Positions 1 through 11,968 of a stretch of DNA of 64,000 nucleotides are shown here, piece by piece. Source of the DNA: Megascapheus bottae (lineage: Eukaryota > Chordata > Mammalia > Rodentia > Geomyidae). The notes below the pieces were generated by a model. That model saw only the letters and a program-made list of their open reading frames with translations. It had not been told where the DNA came from and did no database searches. Positions within the stretch are counted from its first letter, which is position 1, and every line of letters starts with the position of its first letter. The stretch lies in the NCBI GenBank assembly GCA_024803745.1, contig JANJXV010000013.1, forward strand, positions 33,398,001 to 33,462,000. The letters run 5' to 3'. The position numbers and the translations under genes are program-made.

Positions 1-969
1 GAAAAGAAAGGCTAAAAAATTGAAAATCGGAGCAAGACTATTTTAAGAAATCAGAAGAGAAATGACAAGGGAAAATGGTAGATTTATTCTCTTGAAAAAT
101 ACCAGTAACATTCTGGCAGCAATATGAGAATAAACAAAAAGTTTTCATTAATATACTTTTTCAGAAGCAGAGCAGTATGATTCAGTAAGAGCCCCATTCT
201 TTATTTGGCATGTGACACAAGACAATGAATGCTTGCCCAATGGAACCAAGAATGCAATAATTTTTAAATGAATGTTCTAGAGGCAGAGAAAAGAACTTTC
301 ATCATTATGAAACCAAATGTCTGCTTGTAAAGTTGGTATCCAAGGGACAGGGGCAAATGAAAAACAACCTTATTCAATCTGTTTTTCTCCTTTCTGGGGA
401 TGAGAAAATGGATTCAGTAAAGGACTATGTGTATTTTTCAGGCCAGTGTTTACTGCCTCATAAATATGGGGATATTTCAAATCGACACTATGTGGAGCTA
501 TTGCCTTAGTAGAGTTTGATGGTCAAGAGCTGGTATGACTCAGACTGGGAAGGAATATAAAAAGTTAGCTTCTAAGCATGGCATAGACAGAAAATTAAAG
601 ACTGGGAGAGGGCTAGAAATTCTTAAGAGAAATAACTTCAGTAATTTGAATTATTAGTGTATTAAAGCCAATTAAAATGAGATTCATTTAGAAGGTTTCT
701 TGAGAAACTTTATAGAAGCAAATGAACTAGCCTGATAAGAGAGCCTTAGGAAAGATTCAGAATATCCTAGCTATTTCCAGAGTTTCTGATGACACCTTTT
801 ATTCTACTCTTGCTCCTCCTTAAATGCCTTCTTATACTAGATCCTAACCACTTTGTACCCTTCCTAGATATAATCTAAGAAGTGCATACATTCATTTAAA
901 TGCTTGCTTTAATTTTATGGTAACTCCATTTTGTATCCTCTCCTGGAACTCTTTGCTTTGCCCAACGTG
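1..969. other. Unannotated AT-rich unique sequence
   Basis: I see no coding signal, no recognisable repeat and no tandem array here. Reading frames are short and closed by many stops. Confidence 0.6.
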
Positions 970-1265
970 TTATGGTTTTAGCTTTTACATTTAGGCTCTT
1001 GATCTAACTGGAATTAATTTATGTGTATAATGAGAGTTAGAGATAGATCATCTTTTTTGCCATTTCTTTAGCCTAGTTGTTCAACCATCTGTGGAAAATA
1101 TTCTCCCTTGTTCATTAAACAACCTTGATATTTTTGTTGAAAATCAATTGATTGTACATGTGTGGGGTTATTTTTAGATTCTGTTTTGCTCTGATAGTAT
1201 GTTTCTGTTTTTATGCCTGTACCATAATCTTCTGGTTACTGCAAGATTAATAGCAATCCATTCTT
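970..1265 (-). mobile_element. Ancient L1M-type LINE-1 fragment, antisense
   Basis: The + strand resembles the reverse complement of old mammalian L1 ORF2. Recognisable landmarks in order are 'ttaggctcttgatc', 'aaaatcaattgattgtacatg' (the usual antisense L1 stretch is 'aaaatcaattgaccatatatg') and 'tgcctgtaccataatctt'. It is diverged and has no open frame. The assignment rests on remembered L1 consensus; a library search would settle the subfamily. Confidence 0.55.
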
Positions 1266-2239
1266 AGTTTTAACATATAACTAGATGCAGATGCCTAAGA
1301 AATACATTCTAGCATTCTCTCCTGTGAAATTTTGAACAAGTCATCCAATTTCTCTACATGCCTGGATTTGTTAGTCTATAACATGAGAGGATATAAATTG
1401 GGCTTTAAAATTAAATTATTGGAAGGGAAGTTCAATTAACCTAACTAGAAGGTAAAATACAATATTATGATGGTACAATAGAGAGTTGTGCCGAAGTTCC
1501 TATTTTGATGAACTTTGAGATGAATGTCACCACACAATTACATCTGACAGGAATTTAAGTTTGTTGCTGACACCTCTCCTGAATTTTTTCTTGAGAAGCT
1601 ATTTTTGTTTATAACGTGGGCCAAGAGAAATACTCAGTCCTGCACTACCACTTTGAGATCTCTGAACTAGCAAATATCTACAGTTGTGATATATCTACAT
1701 ATGATAACATGTATCATAATGTATATCAATGTGTTTTTATATAACTGGTAATTTCAAATCCAGAAGTTTATAACATGTCCCAAATCTATCATGGCCTTTT
1801 ATGCAAGCTGAGAGTCAGTTCCTTACCTGAGTCCAATAGGTATTTCATTCACCATGAGTTCACAATCTACTCTGTGTTGGACTTCTCCTGATTTTTGTTT
1901 TTAGAATCTTCTAGTTACATATCCTGTCTCTACCTCTTCTCAGTCTATTGTGTGACCTGAGTCAGGTTATCTTTATGTTAGATTTAGCCAACAGAGAATC
2001 TGCAAATGATTTGTGGCTGAATGAAGAGTAAGATCATAATATTTTATTTCTACTGCATAACAACTGCTATGCCAAACGAGTTGACTATGATCTAAAACTG
2101 CATTTACTTTTAAGTTTCTCTATAATGACTCTATATTTTAGTAAGTTCAAGCTACTGCACCAAAATAGCATAGATTTAGTACTTCAAACAACATGTATTC
2201 CTTAAAGTGGTGAAGGACAAAAAGTCAAAGCTGAAGAGA
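1266..2239. other. Unannotated AT-rich sequence
   Basis: Nothing gene-like. A very AT-rich patch near 1690-1740 has several short TATA/ATAT runs, which look like simple AT drift rather than a structured repeat. Confidence 0.55.
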
Positions 2240-2485
2240 TCGGCCAATTTTCCTCCTCGTCAAGGCTCTCGTCTTCTGGTTTGTATATGGAAGCTTCCTT
2301 GCTGTATCTCCCATGAGGAAGATACATCATCTTTTGCATATCTCTTTATAAGGCACTAATCTCATTCATAAAGGAACCATCCTATGACCTAATTACTTTC
2401 CAAACGGCCCTATTGGCAATTAGGGCTTCCACATATGAATTTGGTGGGGGAGGTGGCAACAAAAACATTCAACTCATAGCTGCCA
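2240..2485 (+). mobile_element. Ancient mammalian interspersed repeat, class not resolved (MaLR LTR-like)
   Basis: It contains the string order 'ctctttataaggcactaat', 'cattcataaaggaacc', 'tgacctaattactttcc', 'acatatgaatttggtgggg' and 'acattcaactcatagc'. This order is typical of a very common old mammalian repeat end. I recognise the pattern but cannot name the family with certainty. Confidence 0.4.
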
Positions 2486-2683
2486 ACCACCTTCTTTGGA
2501 ATCTATTAACTACTTTTTTTTCCCATTGGCCCTTCTGTCAAGAAACAGTGAACAGTTTTAATGTTCTTTTGGACTGTATGCACTCACAAATCATTCAATT
2601 TGCGCGAGTGAGCCATAATATCTTGTGCATAGACATTGTTTCATACACCATACATTGATTACAGAGAAAATACACATCTGTGC

Positions 2684-2686
<3 letters not shown>

Positions 2687-2719
<33 letters not shown>
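2687..2719. repeat. (AC)n microsatellite
   Basis: A pure AC dinucleotide run of about 16 units, likely length-polymorphic. Confidence 0.95.
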
Positions 2720-2721
<2 letters not shown>

Positions 2722-4140
2722 TTCTTGCAAGACAACTTTTTGTTCGTCCTTGTTGACAGAGACTAATGTAGAGTTGGGTGCTTGGAAGTAAAGTAATAAA
2801 TAGCTAAATGTAAAAAAGACTTGAACTATCTTGAACAGATTATTATATGAAATATGGATGCTAATAACTCTACTAGTTAGAATACAAAAAAGCAATGAAC
2901 AGCATGCTAAGGAGAAATCTATATCACATTACAAGATACTTAAATATTAATTTAAAAGATAGTTGGTAGAAAAGTAGACTAATGAGACATTCCTGGTGAG
3001 GACTCAAAGAGAAATACAGGACATGTAGGAACCATAGTAAAAGGGAACCTTATTATAGAGTGGCAGAGGATATACTAAATTTGGGTAGTATATTTAGTAG
3101 AAGGCAGAACTTACAAAAAATGAAGTCAGATACTTATCTGAGAATTTTAAGAGATAGAGATTGGCTTGAGGTTTGTGACTTTTAGTAAAATATGGAATGA
3201 AAAGATGGGTTTATTGGAGGATGCTTGAAGGGAAAGGAACTGACACTTAATGATTAGGAAAATTCTCATATCCAGATTGTGAAAGATGCTAAAATAGAGA
3301 GACCTACTGTCCAACACAACTGCTCTAAAGAGAAAGAAGAGATGTGGCTAGATAATTTCTGCTAGTGCTTTGGCAAGATCAAAATTTCAGAATATTTTCT
3401 AGTGGAAGAAATAATTTGTGTGACTCATGGATTCCTTCAGGTATCCAAGCAGAAGCCAGCAATAAAGATATTGTTACCCAGGAGAGACATTCATCCCATA
3501 GAATGAATTTCACTCCTTCCATCCCCCAAATTCATGAGAACATAATACTTTCAAAAATACTTCTGGTTAAGATTTAATGGTCAGAAACAGGAAAAAATAA
3601 AAGTATATATTTACTGACCACTGACTATGGGGCACATTCCAAGTTCTAAGTGAATAAGTAGAGAACAAGAGACAAGATTTTGCTTTAGGAGCCCAATTTA
3701 GATCTGCAAGGAAAAAAGACAAGCTTTAAACATTACAGATAATAACTTAGCACATAAAACTGTAATAGAGGTAGAGAAACAATGTTATGTGACAACCGAA
3801 AAGAAAGTCTTAAACCTCATATAGAGATATAGAAAAATACAATGGCTAATCCAAAATCATAATAACACATAGAAGTGTCTATACTATGTTCCTTTGTCTA
3901 AGCAAAGGAAGAAAACAGTATTCCAGGAAGAGCCTCCAAGCTGAAACAACTGATGGAATTTGTAGGACAGAAGTACAAACTATAGAAAATACCAATAAAA
4001 AATCATCTTTACACATAGTTCTGAAGTTAGAACAGTTACCACTGATTATATGAAATGATGGCAACAGTGTAAGATGAGCCCTGGGCCTGTCAAATCTGGT
4101 CAGTTTGATTCTGCACAACTAAAAATTGTAACCACCATTT
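2720..4140. other. Unannotated unique sequence
   Basis: No open frame beyond about 80 codons, no repeat that I recognise and no splice-flanked exon candidate. Confidence 0.5.
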
Positions 4141-4709
4141 TGTAGTCACTAACTAACTGCTAGTTCTGATACTGTAACCTGCTTTACTGCCTTATTGCTG
4201 AGACCCAATGTTGTGCTGTGACCCTTCACCTACTTTCTGCCCTAATGCTAGGAAAAAGCCTAGTGCAGAACAATTCCCGAAACCACAGATGGCGCTTATC
4301 TCTATAATACCAGAATAGCCCCTCCTGGAGACTGGTAATCACTATCTAGACCAGAAACCCTCTTGAGTCACCCTAGTGGTATCACCCAACCAGTTCAAAG
4401 TACGTCAATCCTAGGACCTAACCAATAATTTGTTTCTTATCCTTTCCCGTGTGGTAGCATGCCAATCATACTATAGAGTTGTTTTATGATTTTCCCATGG
4501 TGTGTGATGATTTGTTACAAGGTACTATGATGTGTGCTCAGCCCCTGTCTCCCCAAAAAGAATGTCTAAGAGATGACTCTCAGCCACGGTTGTGGCCGTG
4601 TACATGGGAGACCCAAGCTCGAGCTTGCAATAAAGACTCCCTTGCTTTTACATTGGTGAAGGTCTCTAATGGTCTTTTGGGACAAGGCTTCCTGAACGCG
4701 AGCTTAACA
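4141..4709 (+). mobile_element. Solo LTR of an endogenous retrovirus (ERV1-like)
   Basis: The unit starts TGTAGTCACT and ends GAGCTTAACA, i.e. TG...CA termini, and is 569 bp long. A polyadenylation signal AATAAA lies at 4629-4634, followed by a T/G-rich stretch and then an R/U5-like end, the layout of a gammaretroviral-type LTR. CCAAT-like strings occur near 4421 and 4461. Flanking tetranucleotides are attt and attc (3 of 4 match), compatible with an old 4-bp TSD. No primer-binding site or gag/pol sequence follows, so it is a solo LTR. A 103-codon open frame inside it (4479-4790) is not a gene. The exact left end could instead be 4127. Confidence 0.6.
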
Positions 4710-6015
4710 ATTCCAGAGCAAACCAGATCCTTGACAAAAGGCCTATATCACGTATGTTTCATCATTTACATCAGAGTGGATATTCCATGATTTACATTGG
4801 GAATTTTTCCCAACAGCTTACAAGAAGTCCAGGTGAGGGCTATTTCCCAGGGGTTGTAAACAGGTTGTTTTCACTACAACTTCTTTCTTTTCATTGAAGA
4901 CAGTCACCATATTAAAAAAAATCCCATAGACGTTTTAAAGATTAATAATTGGAAAATTTTTGTTAATCATGAGTCATTAGTCATAAATCATTCATAATCT
5001 CCTCCTGATAGCAATGGATAAATGAATGCATTAGAACAGAAAGCATTGAGCACAAGCCAGGATGACAAATACCTAGGAAAACTGGTCCTGAAGATACTTT
5101 GGGGGGTAACCTATTTGCTTGAAGGGAAGACAGTGTTCTCCTAATGGAGATACATCTTTCCATTGCATTTTTTCAGTGCCACCTAGTGGAAGTTAAATTT
5201 ACTGCCCCATTGAGTTCCAGTCCTGCACAGGGCAAAATGTAGATTTCCAGCACTAAAATTCTATAATGCTCCATTCCGTGAGTAACACCAAGTAACTGCT
5301 TTGCCAGTAAGTCTCCTGGAGCTTGAAAACAGGGGAGACAACAGTTACCTATGAGGGATATTTAACAGATTAAAAGTATTTGTAAATAGCACAGTTAGGA
5401 ATATTTTCTTCATACAAAATCAAGACAGATAAGGAGACAAGTTCTGGAAATTTTCATCAATAAAGATGTAAAGTAATAAAGACAAAATGGCCATGAAGTT
5501 CCTCAGGATGCTCAAATAAAACAGAAAGATGTCCAGTCCTAGGGAGTGTGACAGCATAAAAGCAGTTCACCTGTCTGCTCCTCATCTAGAAAATAAGTTA
5601 GCCTCTTCTGCCTCACATGGATAGTCTATTGATTAAATAATGAGAGGAGGCAGTCCTTGCCATGGGAGATATCTAAGGATTGTAATTCCTTCCCACAGTC
5701 TCCAGCAAACCCTCAGATGTGTTTGGATTCAAACCATCCTTCCATTTCTATGGGACCACTTGAACTGGGGTTCTGATTTTCTCCAGCCTTCCTGATTCCT
5801 TTCCATGTCAGCATTGATTTTCCCCAAGAAATTACATTGTTTCTATCTGAATGATTATCGCAAATTAGATAATCTTTCCAAGAAGTGTTGGAAAGCTCTG
5901 CATATGTCTTTGTGCTCCTTAGAGAAAAAATCTGTGGAAATTGTTCCTCTCATGGTGTTACTCAAAACAAAGTACAAAAACTTGGTAGGGGGGAGTGATC
6001 CTTCAGCCCTTCAGG
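4710..6015. other. Unannotated unique sequence with one CTCF-like site
   Basis: No repeat recognised apart from the candidate CTCF motif at 5177-5189 listed separately. No exon-like open frame. Confidence 0.5.
5177..5189 (-). promoter_or_regulatory. Candidate CTCF-binding core
   Basis: TGCCACCTAGTGG is an exact match to the reverse complement of the CTCF core CCASYAGRKGGCR. The same 13-mer recurs at 56681-56693 in the same orientation. Occupancy is unknown; motif match only. Confidence 0.45.
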
Positions 6016-6080
6016 CCTCCTCCTCCTTCCTTCTTCCTCCTCCTTCTTACTCCTCCTACTCTTCCTCTTCCTCCTCCTCC
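6016..6080. repeat. (TCC)n/(TTC)n polypyrimidine microsatellite
   Basis: Imperfect CCT/TCC/TTC trinucleotide run directly abutting the T-rich end of the following antisense SINE. The run may have grown from the SINE tail. Confidence 0.85.
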
Positions 6081-6311
6081 TTTTTTGTCAGTGTGGAGCT
6101 TAGACTCTGTGCCTAGGTACTGTCCCTGAGCTCTTCAGCTCAAGGCTACCACCCTACGCCTGGAGCCACAGCGCCATTTCTGATTACCTAGTGATTCGCT
6201 AAAGATAAGAGTCTCATGGTCGTTAGTGCCCAGGCTGGCTTTGAACCGTGATCCTCAGATCTCAGTCCCCTGAGTAGTTAGGATTACAGGCATGAGCCAC
6301 CGTGCCTGGCC
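6081..6311 (-). mobile_element. B1-Geo SINE, antisense
   Basis: Read on the - strand it starts with a 7SL/B1-like head (gccaggcacggtggctcatg pattern), then a linker containing 'gagactcttatctt'-like sequence. The Geo module follows (gagctgaagagctcagggacagt pattern) and the A tail is seen as poly-T at 6081. Diverged from other copies; no clear TSD because both flanks are pyrimidine-rich. Confidence 0.85.
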
Positions 6312-6595
6312 TCTTTCTTTTCTTTTCTTTTTTCCAATATCTCTTCTATTCCTCTCTATCTTCAGAATGTTTTTCTTTTCTTCTGTTTATTCATCAGGAC
6401 ATTAGTCACTGTTGCACAGGTTGACAAAGCTTTCTGCCTTTCAGTCAGCTACTTAGTAAAGTGAGCAAAGCCTTTTATCTAGGAAAAAATAAAAACAAAG
6501 ATGGACAAAGTTTTAATCAAGGATGGGACAAATAGGTATAAGTCCCGTATTTCTTTGTAAACAAATTTGTTTTTTGTTAAAGATAAGTGTTTACC

Positions 6596-6634
6596 TCTTT
6601 TTCTTCCTTTCTTTTCTTTTTCTTTTTTTTATTC
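6596..6634. repeat. Polypyrimidine tract
   Basis: A continuous C/T run with almost no purines. Low-complexity sequence. Confidence 0.8.
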
Positions 6635-6868
6635 TAAAGGACTGCTTCTGCCCTGCTGTTGGTTTGGTCCTCTCAGGGGGAAAAAACAATCTTCTCCTCC
6701 ACAAAGGTGATTTTCCTCACTTGAAGTCCATAGACAACTGAATTGATTTTTCAGGCCAAAACAATTTTAGAGCCTATTTATCTTCTTGGGATGATGTCCT
6801 TCACCAAATCATTTTGTCATCTCTTTGCTGTTGGCTTTTGTAACAGAGAAGATTATACCCTTCATATT

Positions 6869-6891
6869 TATAAATAAATAAATAAATAAAT
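6869..6891. repeat. (AAAT)n microsatellite
   Basis: Five to six tandem AAAT units. Confidence 0.9.
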
Positions 6892-7226
6892 GCTTGTCTT
6901 CTTTGTTGAAAGTGCCTTTCACCTTGGTCTCTAAGATAGGAAATTCTTGATATGGAATAAAACATTGGAATCTATAACAGAATCAAAGATTTTTTTCTTT
7001 TTGCAGTTTTAGATTGTTTTTCCACATTACTTTTATAAAAATGACTTTATAAATAAAAAATTTAGCAAAGCAAAGCGAAATTGTAAAAAAGAGTGCATTA
7101 AAGATTCAATTTCCACATTTGTTTTTCTTCTTATTGGAATATTGAGCAATACCAATTACAAAAGGGAACCATAAAAATTCTTCATTTCTTTCTATATACA
7201 ACTTTTAGGTATATAAAAATCAGGTC

Positions 7227-7399
7227 TTGGAGCTGGGAATTTTGTCTAGTGCTTGCCCAGCATGCACTAAGACTTGGGTTTGATTCCTAGGTATCACATA
7301 CATAGAAAAAAGCCAAACTGGTGCTGTGGCTCAATTGGTAGAGCCCCATCTTGAGAAAACCCAAGTCTAGTCCTGAGTTCAAGCCCAGGACTGGCAAAA
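7227..7399 (+). mobile_element. IDL-Geo SINE
   Basis: The left ID-like monomer (agctgggaattttgtctagt, then gcttgcccagcatgcac and a B-box-like gggtttgattcc) is followed by the Geo monomer ending 'ccaggactggcaaaaa'. Flanked by a 12-bp TSD, aaaaatcaggtc at 7215-7226 and aaaaatcaagtc at 7400-7411 (one mismatch). The A-box region is mutated, so Pol III activity is unlikely. Confidence 0.9.
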
Positions 7400-7618
7400 A
7401 AAAATCAAGTCCTATTCCATGCATCTTCTCTATATTTTGAGATCTTTTTATATTGACATTTTTAAACTGACATCATTTAAAAAAATTATATACTGTTAAC
7501 TCCTTAATATTACCAACTGAATCTTTCATTGAGATATATCATGGAGATTATCAAAATAAAGACAGGACCATGTGGCATAAAATCCCATTGAAGTTGCCAT
7601 TAAAATAATTTAACCTTA

Positions 7619-8180
7619 CAGTTTATACACAATGGAATTCTATGCTGCTGTCAGAAAGAACGACATCGACCCATTTGTAAGGAAATGGGAAGACTTAGAA
7701 AAAATCATATTAAGTGAAGTAAGCAGACTCAAAGAAACATAGGCTCAAAGGTTTCCCTCATTTGTCATAATCAGTAGAGCTCTCCTAGCAGAGATTTACA
7801 ATAGAACAAAACTAAGATACATAAGGCCATATAGAATGACACTAAATGAAATGACCTCCAGGATATAGAGACAAAAGCCATATAATGAGTGATTTTTGTC
7901 CTTAATTTACTATGTTATCTCTCATCTCTTTTGCTGTCCCTTGGTTATCTCATATTGTTACAGTATTTCACCTGGTTATCTGATATATTGTATATATGCA
8001 TATTTGGTTATTTGAATCAGATAGGGAAGGGAGGAAAACAAGATGAGGGGCAGGGCTGGGAGTAGGAAAATGGGGACCAAGGCATGAGAAAGGGTATCAA
8101 TGTTTGTAAAGTAATGCACCTTCTATTTGGTGAATATAATGTAACCCTTCTATTAATTACAATAAAAAATATATGAAAAA
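7619..8180 (+). mobile_element. 5'-truncated LINE-1, ORF2 C-terminus plus 3'UTR
   Basis: Begins in the last codons of ORF2 (YTMEFYAAVRKNDI-type motif), continues through the rodent L1 3'UTR and ends 'ttaattacaataaaaaat' plus an A tail. A perfect 12-bp TSD, aatttaacctta, lies at 7607-7618 and 8181-8192, so both ends are exact. The 3'UTR has the G-rich polypurine block seen in all younger copies here. Confidence 0.95.
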
Positions 8181-8224
8181 AATTTAACCTTAGAAAACAT
8201 TTTTGCAAGAGCTTTATCTTGTAC

Positions 8225-8512
8225 GATTGCTGTTCTTAATGTACTATGTTGTTTCTCTTCTCTTTTTTGCCCTTATGGTTAATCTCATATTGTCACTGTA
8301 TTTTACTTTGTTACCTGGTATATTGTATATACGTTTATTTGTGTATTTGAAATAGGAAAGGGAAGGGGGGAAACAAGATTATTGGGAAAGAGTGATGGTG
8401 AGAAATGGGGAAAAATATGAGAAGAGGCATCGATGTGGAAGAAGTAATGTGCCTGTTACCTGAGGAATGTAACTGTTACTCTGTATACATTATGCCCACA
8501 ATAAAAAAAAAA
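8225..8512 (+). mobile_element. Older-lineage LINE-1 3'UTR fragment
   Basis: Homologous to the younger L1 3'UTR in its first half (gtccttaatgtactatg-like). It ends differently: 'acctgaggaatgtaactg' and 'cattatgcccacaataaaa' replace 'ttaattacaataaaaa'. It lies just 3' of the younger L1 and is more diverged, so it was resident earlier. Confidence 0.8.
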
Positions 8513-8943
8513 ACTCTGTGGACTTTTACATTTGCAGCTTTTTCCCATTTTCTTTCTTATTACTTTAAAGTAATACAACTATTTGAAGTTACTATTAGAA
8601 CATTGTCTTGCAGGGCTGATAATATTCAGTTGTAATATGCAGTGAAATATTTAAAATTCATTTTAGTCTGAACTAATCATTCTTAAAAACAAGAAACATT
8701 CATCTTTAAGATACTCAGTTATAATTTAATAGCATTAACATTTTAAAAATTCTTCATAAATTTGTATACTTACATATGTACATGCCTATAGAGTATAGGT
8801 TAAAAATTTTAAAAAGTGCTACAATAGCTAATATTATATCTGTAATGTATGTGTGATGCTCAAGTAAATTGAAATAAACAATTTACTTTCTATAAAATAA
8901 GTAATGTACATCAACATTTCAGTCATTAAAAATGAGTGAAACA

Positions 8944-9240
8944 GCCAGGCATGTGGCTCATGCCTGTAATCCTAGCTACTAAGGAGGCTGAGATCTGAGA
9001 ATCAAGGTTCAAAGCCAGCCCAGGCACATAAGACCTGAGATCTTATCTTCAATTAATCTCTAGAGAAACAGGAAGTGGGGCTTGGCTTGACGATAGGGCA
9101 GAAGCCTTGAGCTGAAGAGCTCAGTGACAGTGCCCAGGCCCAAGGGGAGGGTGGTAGCCTTGAGCTGAAATACACAAGGACAGTGCCCAGGCCTAGTTCA
9201 AGCCCCACAACCCACAAAAAAAAGAAAGAAAAGAAAAAAA
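8944..9240 (+). mobile_element. B1-Geo SINE with duplicated Geo segment
   Basis: The B1-like head (gccaggcatgtggctcatg) is followed by a linker (cttatcttcaattaatctc) and a Geo module in which the 'gccttgagctgaa...gacagtgcccaggcc' block occurs twice in tandem. A-rich tail 9217-9240. TSD gagtgaaaca at 8934-8943 and gtgtgaaaca at 9241-9250 (one mismatch). The copy at 39820 has the same duplication. Confidence 0.9.
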
Positions 9241-9571
9241 GTGTGAAACAAGGCTTACAGGGTGTACAATGTGTGTACTAAGTGAAGAACTTTACAATCA
9301 AATCCATTCCATTTCTATGACCAGAGTTTCTAAGAACAGGATAGAAAGTAGAAGACTATCATTTTGTTAATGCTGATGGCTAAGAAATTTGGTTTGTATA
9401 GTTATCACCGAGGTCTTCTTATAACCTGTAGTTAACAAGACAATGTGAGACCTCTGCATGTGCATTGAATCCAACTTATCATGGAGTTCCATTTTCCAAT
9501 GTATGACTATGAATGCAAGCAGATATCCAAGTATCACAAGCATTGGCCACTAATGAAGCAAGAAATATCCA

Positions 9572-9925
9572 ATGATGCAATGGATCATTTTCACTATGCA
9601 TTCATCAGTTACAGGGCATCTGGGCTTTTTCCATGGCTGGGCTATTGTGAACAATGCTGAAGGAAGATGGACATTACACAATCCTCTATCATACCCAGAG
9701 TTACAATACTATCCATTAGTGTCTATGAGTGTCATTGTTGGATCATATACTGGTTATACTAGTTCTATTTTGAGAATTTTGAGTATCCTCAATACTAATT
9801 TCCACTGAGGTTGCAACAGTTTATATTCCCTCTAATAAGCTTTCTTTTTCCCCTGATTTTTTGCCAGTAATTGTCATTATATTCATGGTGATGGCCATTC
9901 TGAGTGAGGTGAAATCTCAAATATA
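9572..9925 (-). mobile_element. Old LINE-1 ORF2 C-terminal fragment, antisense
   Basis: The + strand shows the antisense L1 pattern 'gggcatctgggctttttcc', 'ctattgtgaacaatgctg' and 'gccattctgagtgaggtga', equivalent to the C-terminal ORF2 region. Diverged. A CA microsatellite interrupts or borders it at 9929. Confidence 0.75.
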
Positions 9926-9928
9926 ATG

Positions 9929-9936
9929 CACACACA

Positions 9937-9974
<38 letters not shown>
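9929..9974. repeat. (CA)n microsatellite
   Basis: About 22 CA units with one AA interruption, followed by a short GT run. Confidence 0.95.
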
Positions 9975-9976
<2 letters not shown>

Positions 9977-11951
9977 GTGTTTTTCTTCATTGAACAGCAC
10001 TAATAGAACTTTCAAAGTATCTTATGTTGACATTTGTTATTTTTTATCATGAACTTTATGAAGTTCAAGATGGCTAAAGGGTTGTTTTATGTGCCTACAT
10101 TTTTCAGACACTACCAAGACAATGGGCAACATTTCTGCTAGAGAGACAGCATCATCTCTGGGAACTTCTATCAAAATCTTTGTTAATGATATATTTAAAT
10201 TGCAAGACTGTGCCCGACTAACAGATTTCATCCTTAACCCCTGCCTTTTAAACTCCAAAACCTTCTTTTTAAATTTTATTGTGCGTGTCTTCCTTTCTTT
10301 AATTCATTCTTCCCTTCATTTGTCTTATTTTCCCTTTCTTCTTCCATCTGCCATATATTTACTGAGCATATTTAAGAGGCATGGTGTTTTACCAGTAGAA
10401 TAAAAGAGAAAGAAGCCTTGCTTTTTTGAGGATTAAATCTCCCAATTGGGTTCACTGCATGTTGATGGATTAAACACTTTCCTTCGCTTTGTGCCTCCTT
10501 AAATTCTTAAATAGAATTGTTTAAAGTGGTAACACTGCTAGATGGCTCCAAAAAAAGACTATCTTCAATGTAGAGGCCACCAACTATAAATTCCAGCAGG
10601 GACAGGCAGGTAAAAAGAAAATGAGTGAAATAGGTCATATCTAAAAATAAGTAGAGACCATAGCAGAATGAGAAGCATCCATCCTGTTTAAATTAGGCAG
10701 TTGCTACTCAGTACAAACTGAGTATGTTGCTGAATGTCTGAATTTTTTCAAGAGAAAGCAGAAGTATACATTCCTTTATGACTTCTTCATTTAGAAAACT
10801 ACCCATATCCCAATCAGATAATAGTGTAGCCAGTGAACAACTACTTTGTGATCCTTTTTCTAAATTTGTTAATTGTTCATTTTAGTTTATGTTGGCGGGA
10901 AAGCTTTCCCCCTCAAATGTGTGGCAAAAGCCACCATAACTGCAATTTTCTACTTGCTTTTTAGAACTCAAGACCTGTTCCTTCCATCAATACATATGTA
11001 AAATCAATGATAAAGAGGTATGGGTATGTTAAAATAGACATTTAAAAGCAAACTCATGTTCATCTGCTAAGTCCTCTTGTGGTTGATGTTGAAGAAAGTT
11101 AAGTACTTTAAAAGAGTTCTGTGGGGAGAATTGAGGGTGACTTCTACGACTGTTTCAGGGTTGTTATTATTGAAAGGCTGGTAAATTTTTGTAACCAGTT
11201 TTTTTTTTAAAGGCTGGCAAGTTTTTGTAACCAGTCTCATCTGTATCCTAGCTTAACTATCTGGACTTCCTTTACAGATGGTTCAGCCTGAGTGGCTGTG
11301 TTCTAAAAAGATTATTTCCTGCATGGAATCAGGCCAAAACTTTAATAAGTTTCCTTGCCACATCTCAAGAGTAGTTAGCATCTTTGACAACAAAACTGCC
11401 ACAGTTAAAGGTGGAAAGTATATGGATACCGAATCTTGGGGTAAACTTTAATTTTCCAGATTCCAATAACTTTATGCACTCTTTCATTTGTAATAATACA
11501 CAAGCACATTATCAACAAACTATACTTTGGGGATTTTGTTGATTCAATTTCTGTACATATGTAGAGAATGTATTTCAAAGAGCTCCATGTTTCTTACTTT
11601 CCTGAACATTCTCCAGTGTGAGATATAATCTAGTACAGTACTCTATACACTATCTTATTGAAGTGTTTTACATAATACCATAATACAGAGCATCTCAGAA
11701 ATAATTTATTCTTTGCTACTGCAACAAGCCTCTTGAACAATGATCTTCATATTCTTTGTTAATGTCAAGTAATGTGGACATTGATGACTGGTATTAAGTT
11801 TCTCCATGGATACTTATGAGATTGCAAATATACTGGTTCTTTACATTGATCCTTCAAAACTCAAGTTCAACTCTGAAACTCCCAAGTAGCTCAGTTACTA
11901 TATCAAAAGAGTGTGACAGAAGAATAGTTTCTGTTAATAATGATGGTAATT
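9975..11951. other. Unannotated sequence
   Basis: No exon or named repeat is supported. The longest frame (10089-10403, 104 codons) is T-rich with no recognisable motif. The only structure seen is the 27-bp direct repeat at 11173-11235. Confidence 0.5.
11173..11235. repeat. 27-bp direct repeat flanking a poly-T run
   Basis: Units at 11173-11199 and 11209-11235 differ at two positions and are separated only by nine T residues. The shape is that of a TSD around an insertion consisting of nothing but an antisense A tail. Simple tandem duplication is the alternative. Confidence 0.6.
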
Positions 11952-11968
11952 AAAAATACTGGCTTATG

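Noticed and set aside
4479..4790. 103-codon open frame
   Set aside because: Lies inside the solo LTR and reads across its poly(A) signal; no domain or motif.
10089..10403. 104-codon open frame
   Set aside because: No family motif, T-rich low-complexity C-terminal part, and an overlapping frame on the other strand. Consistent with chance.
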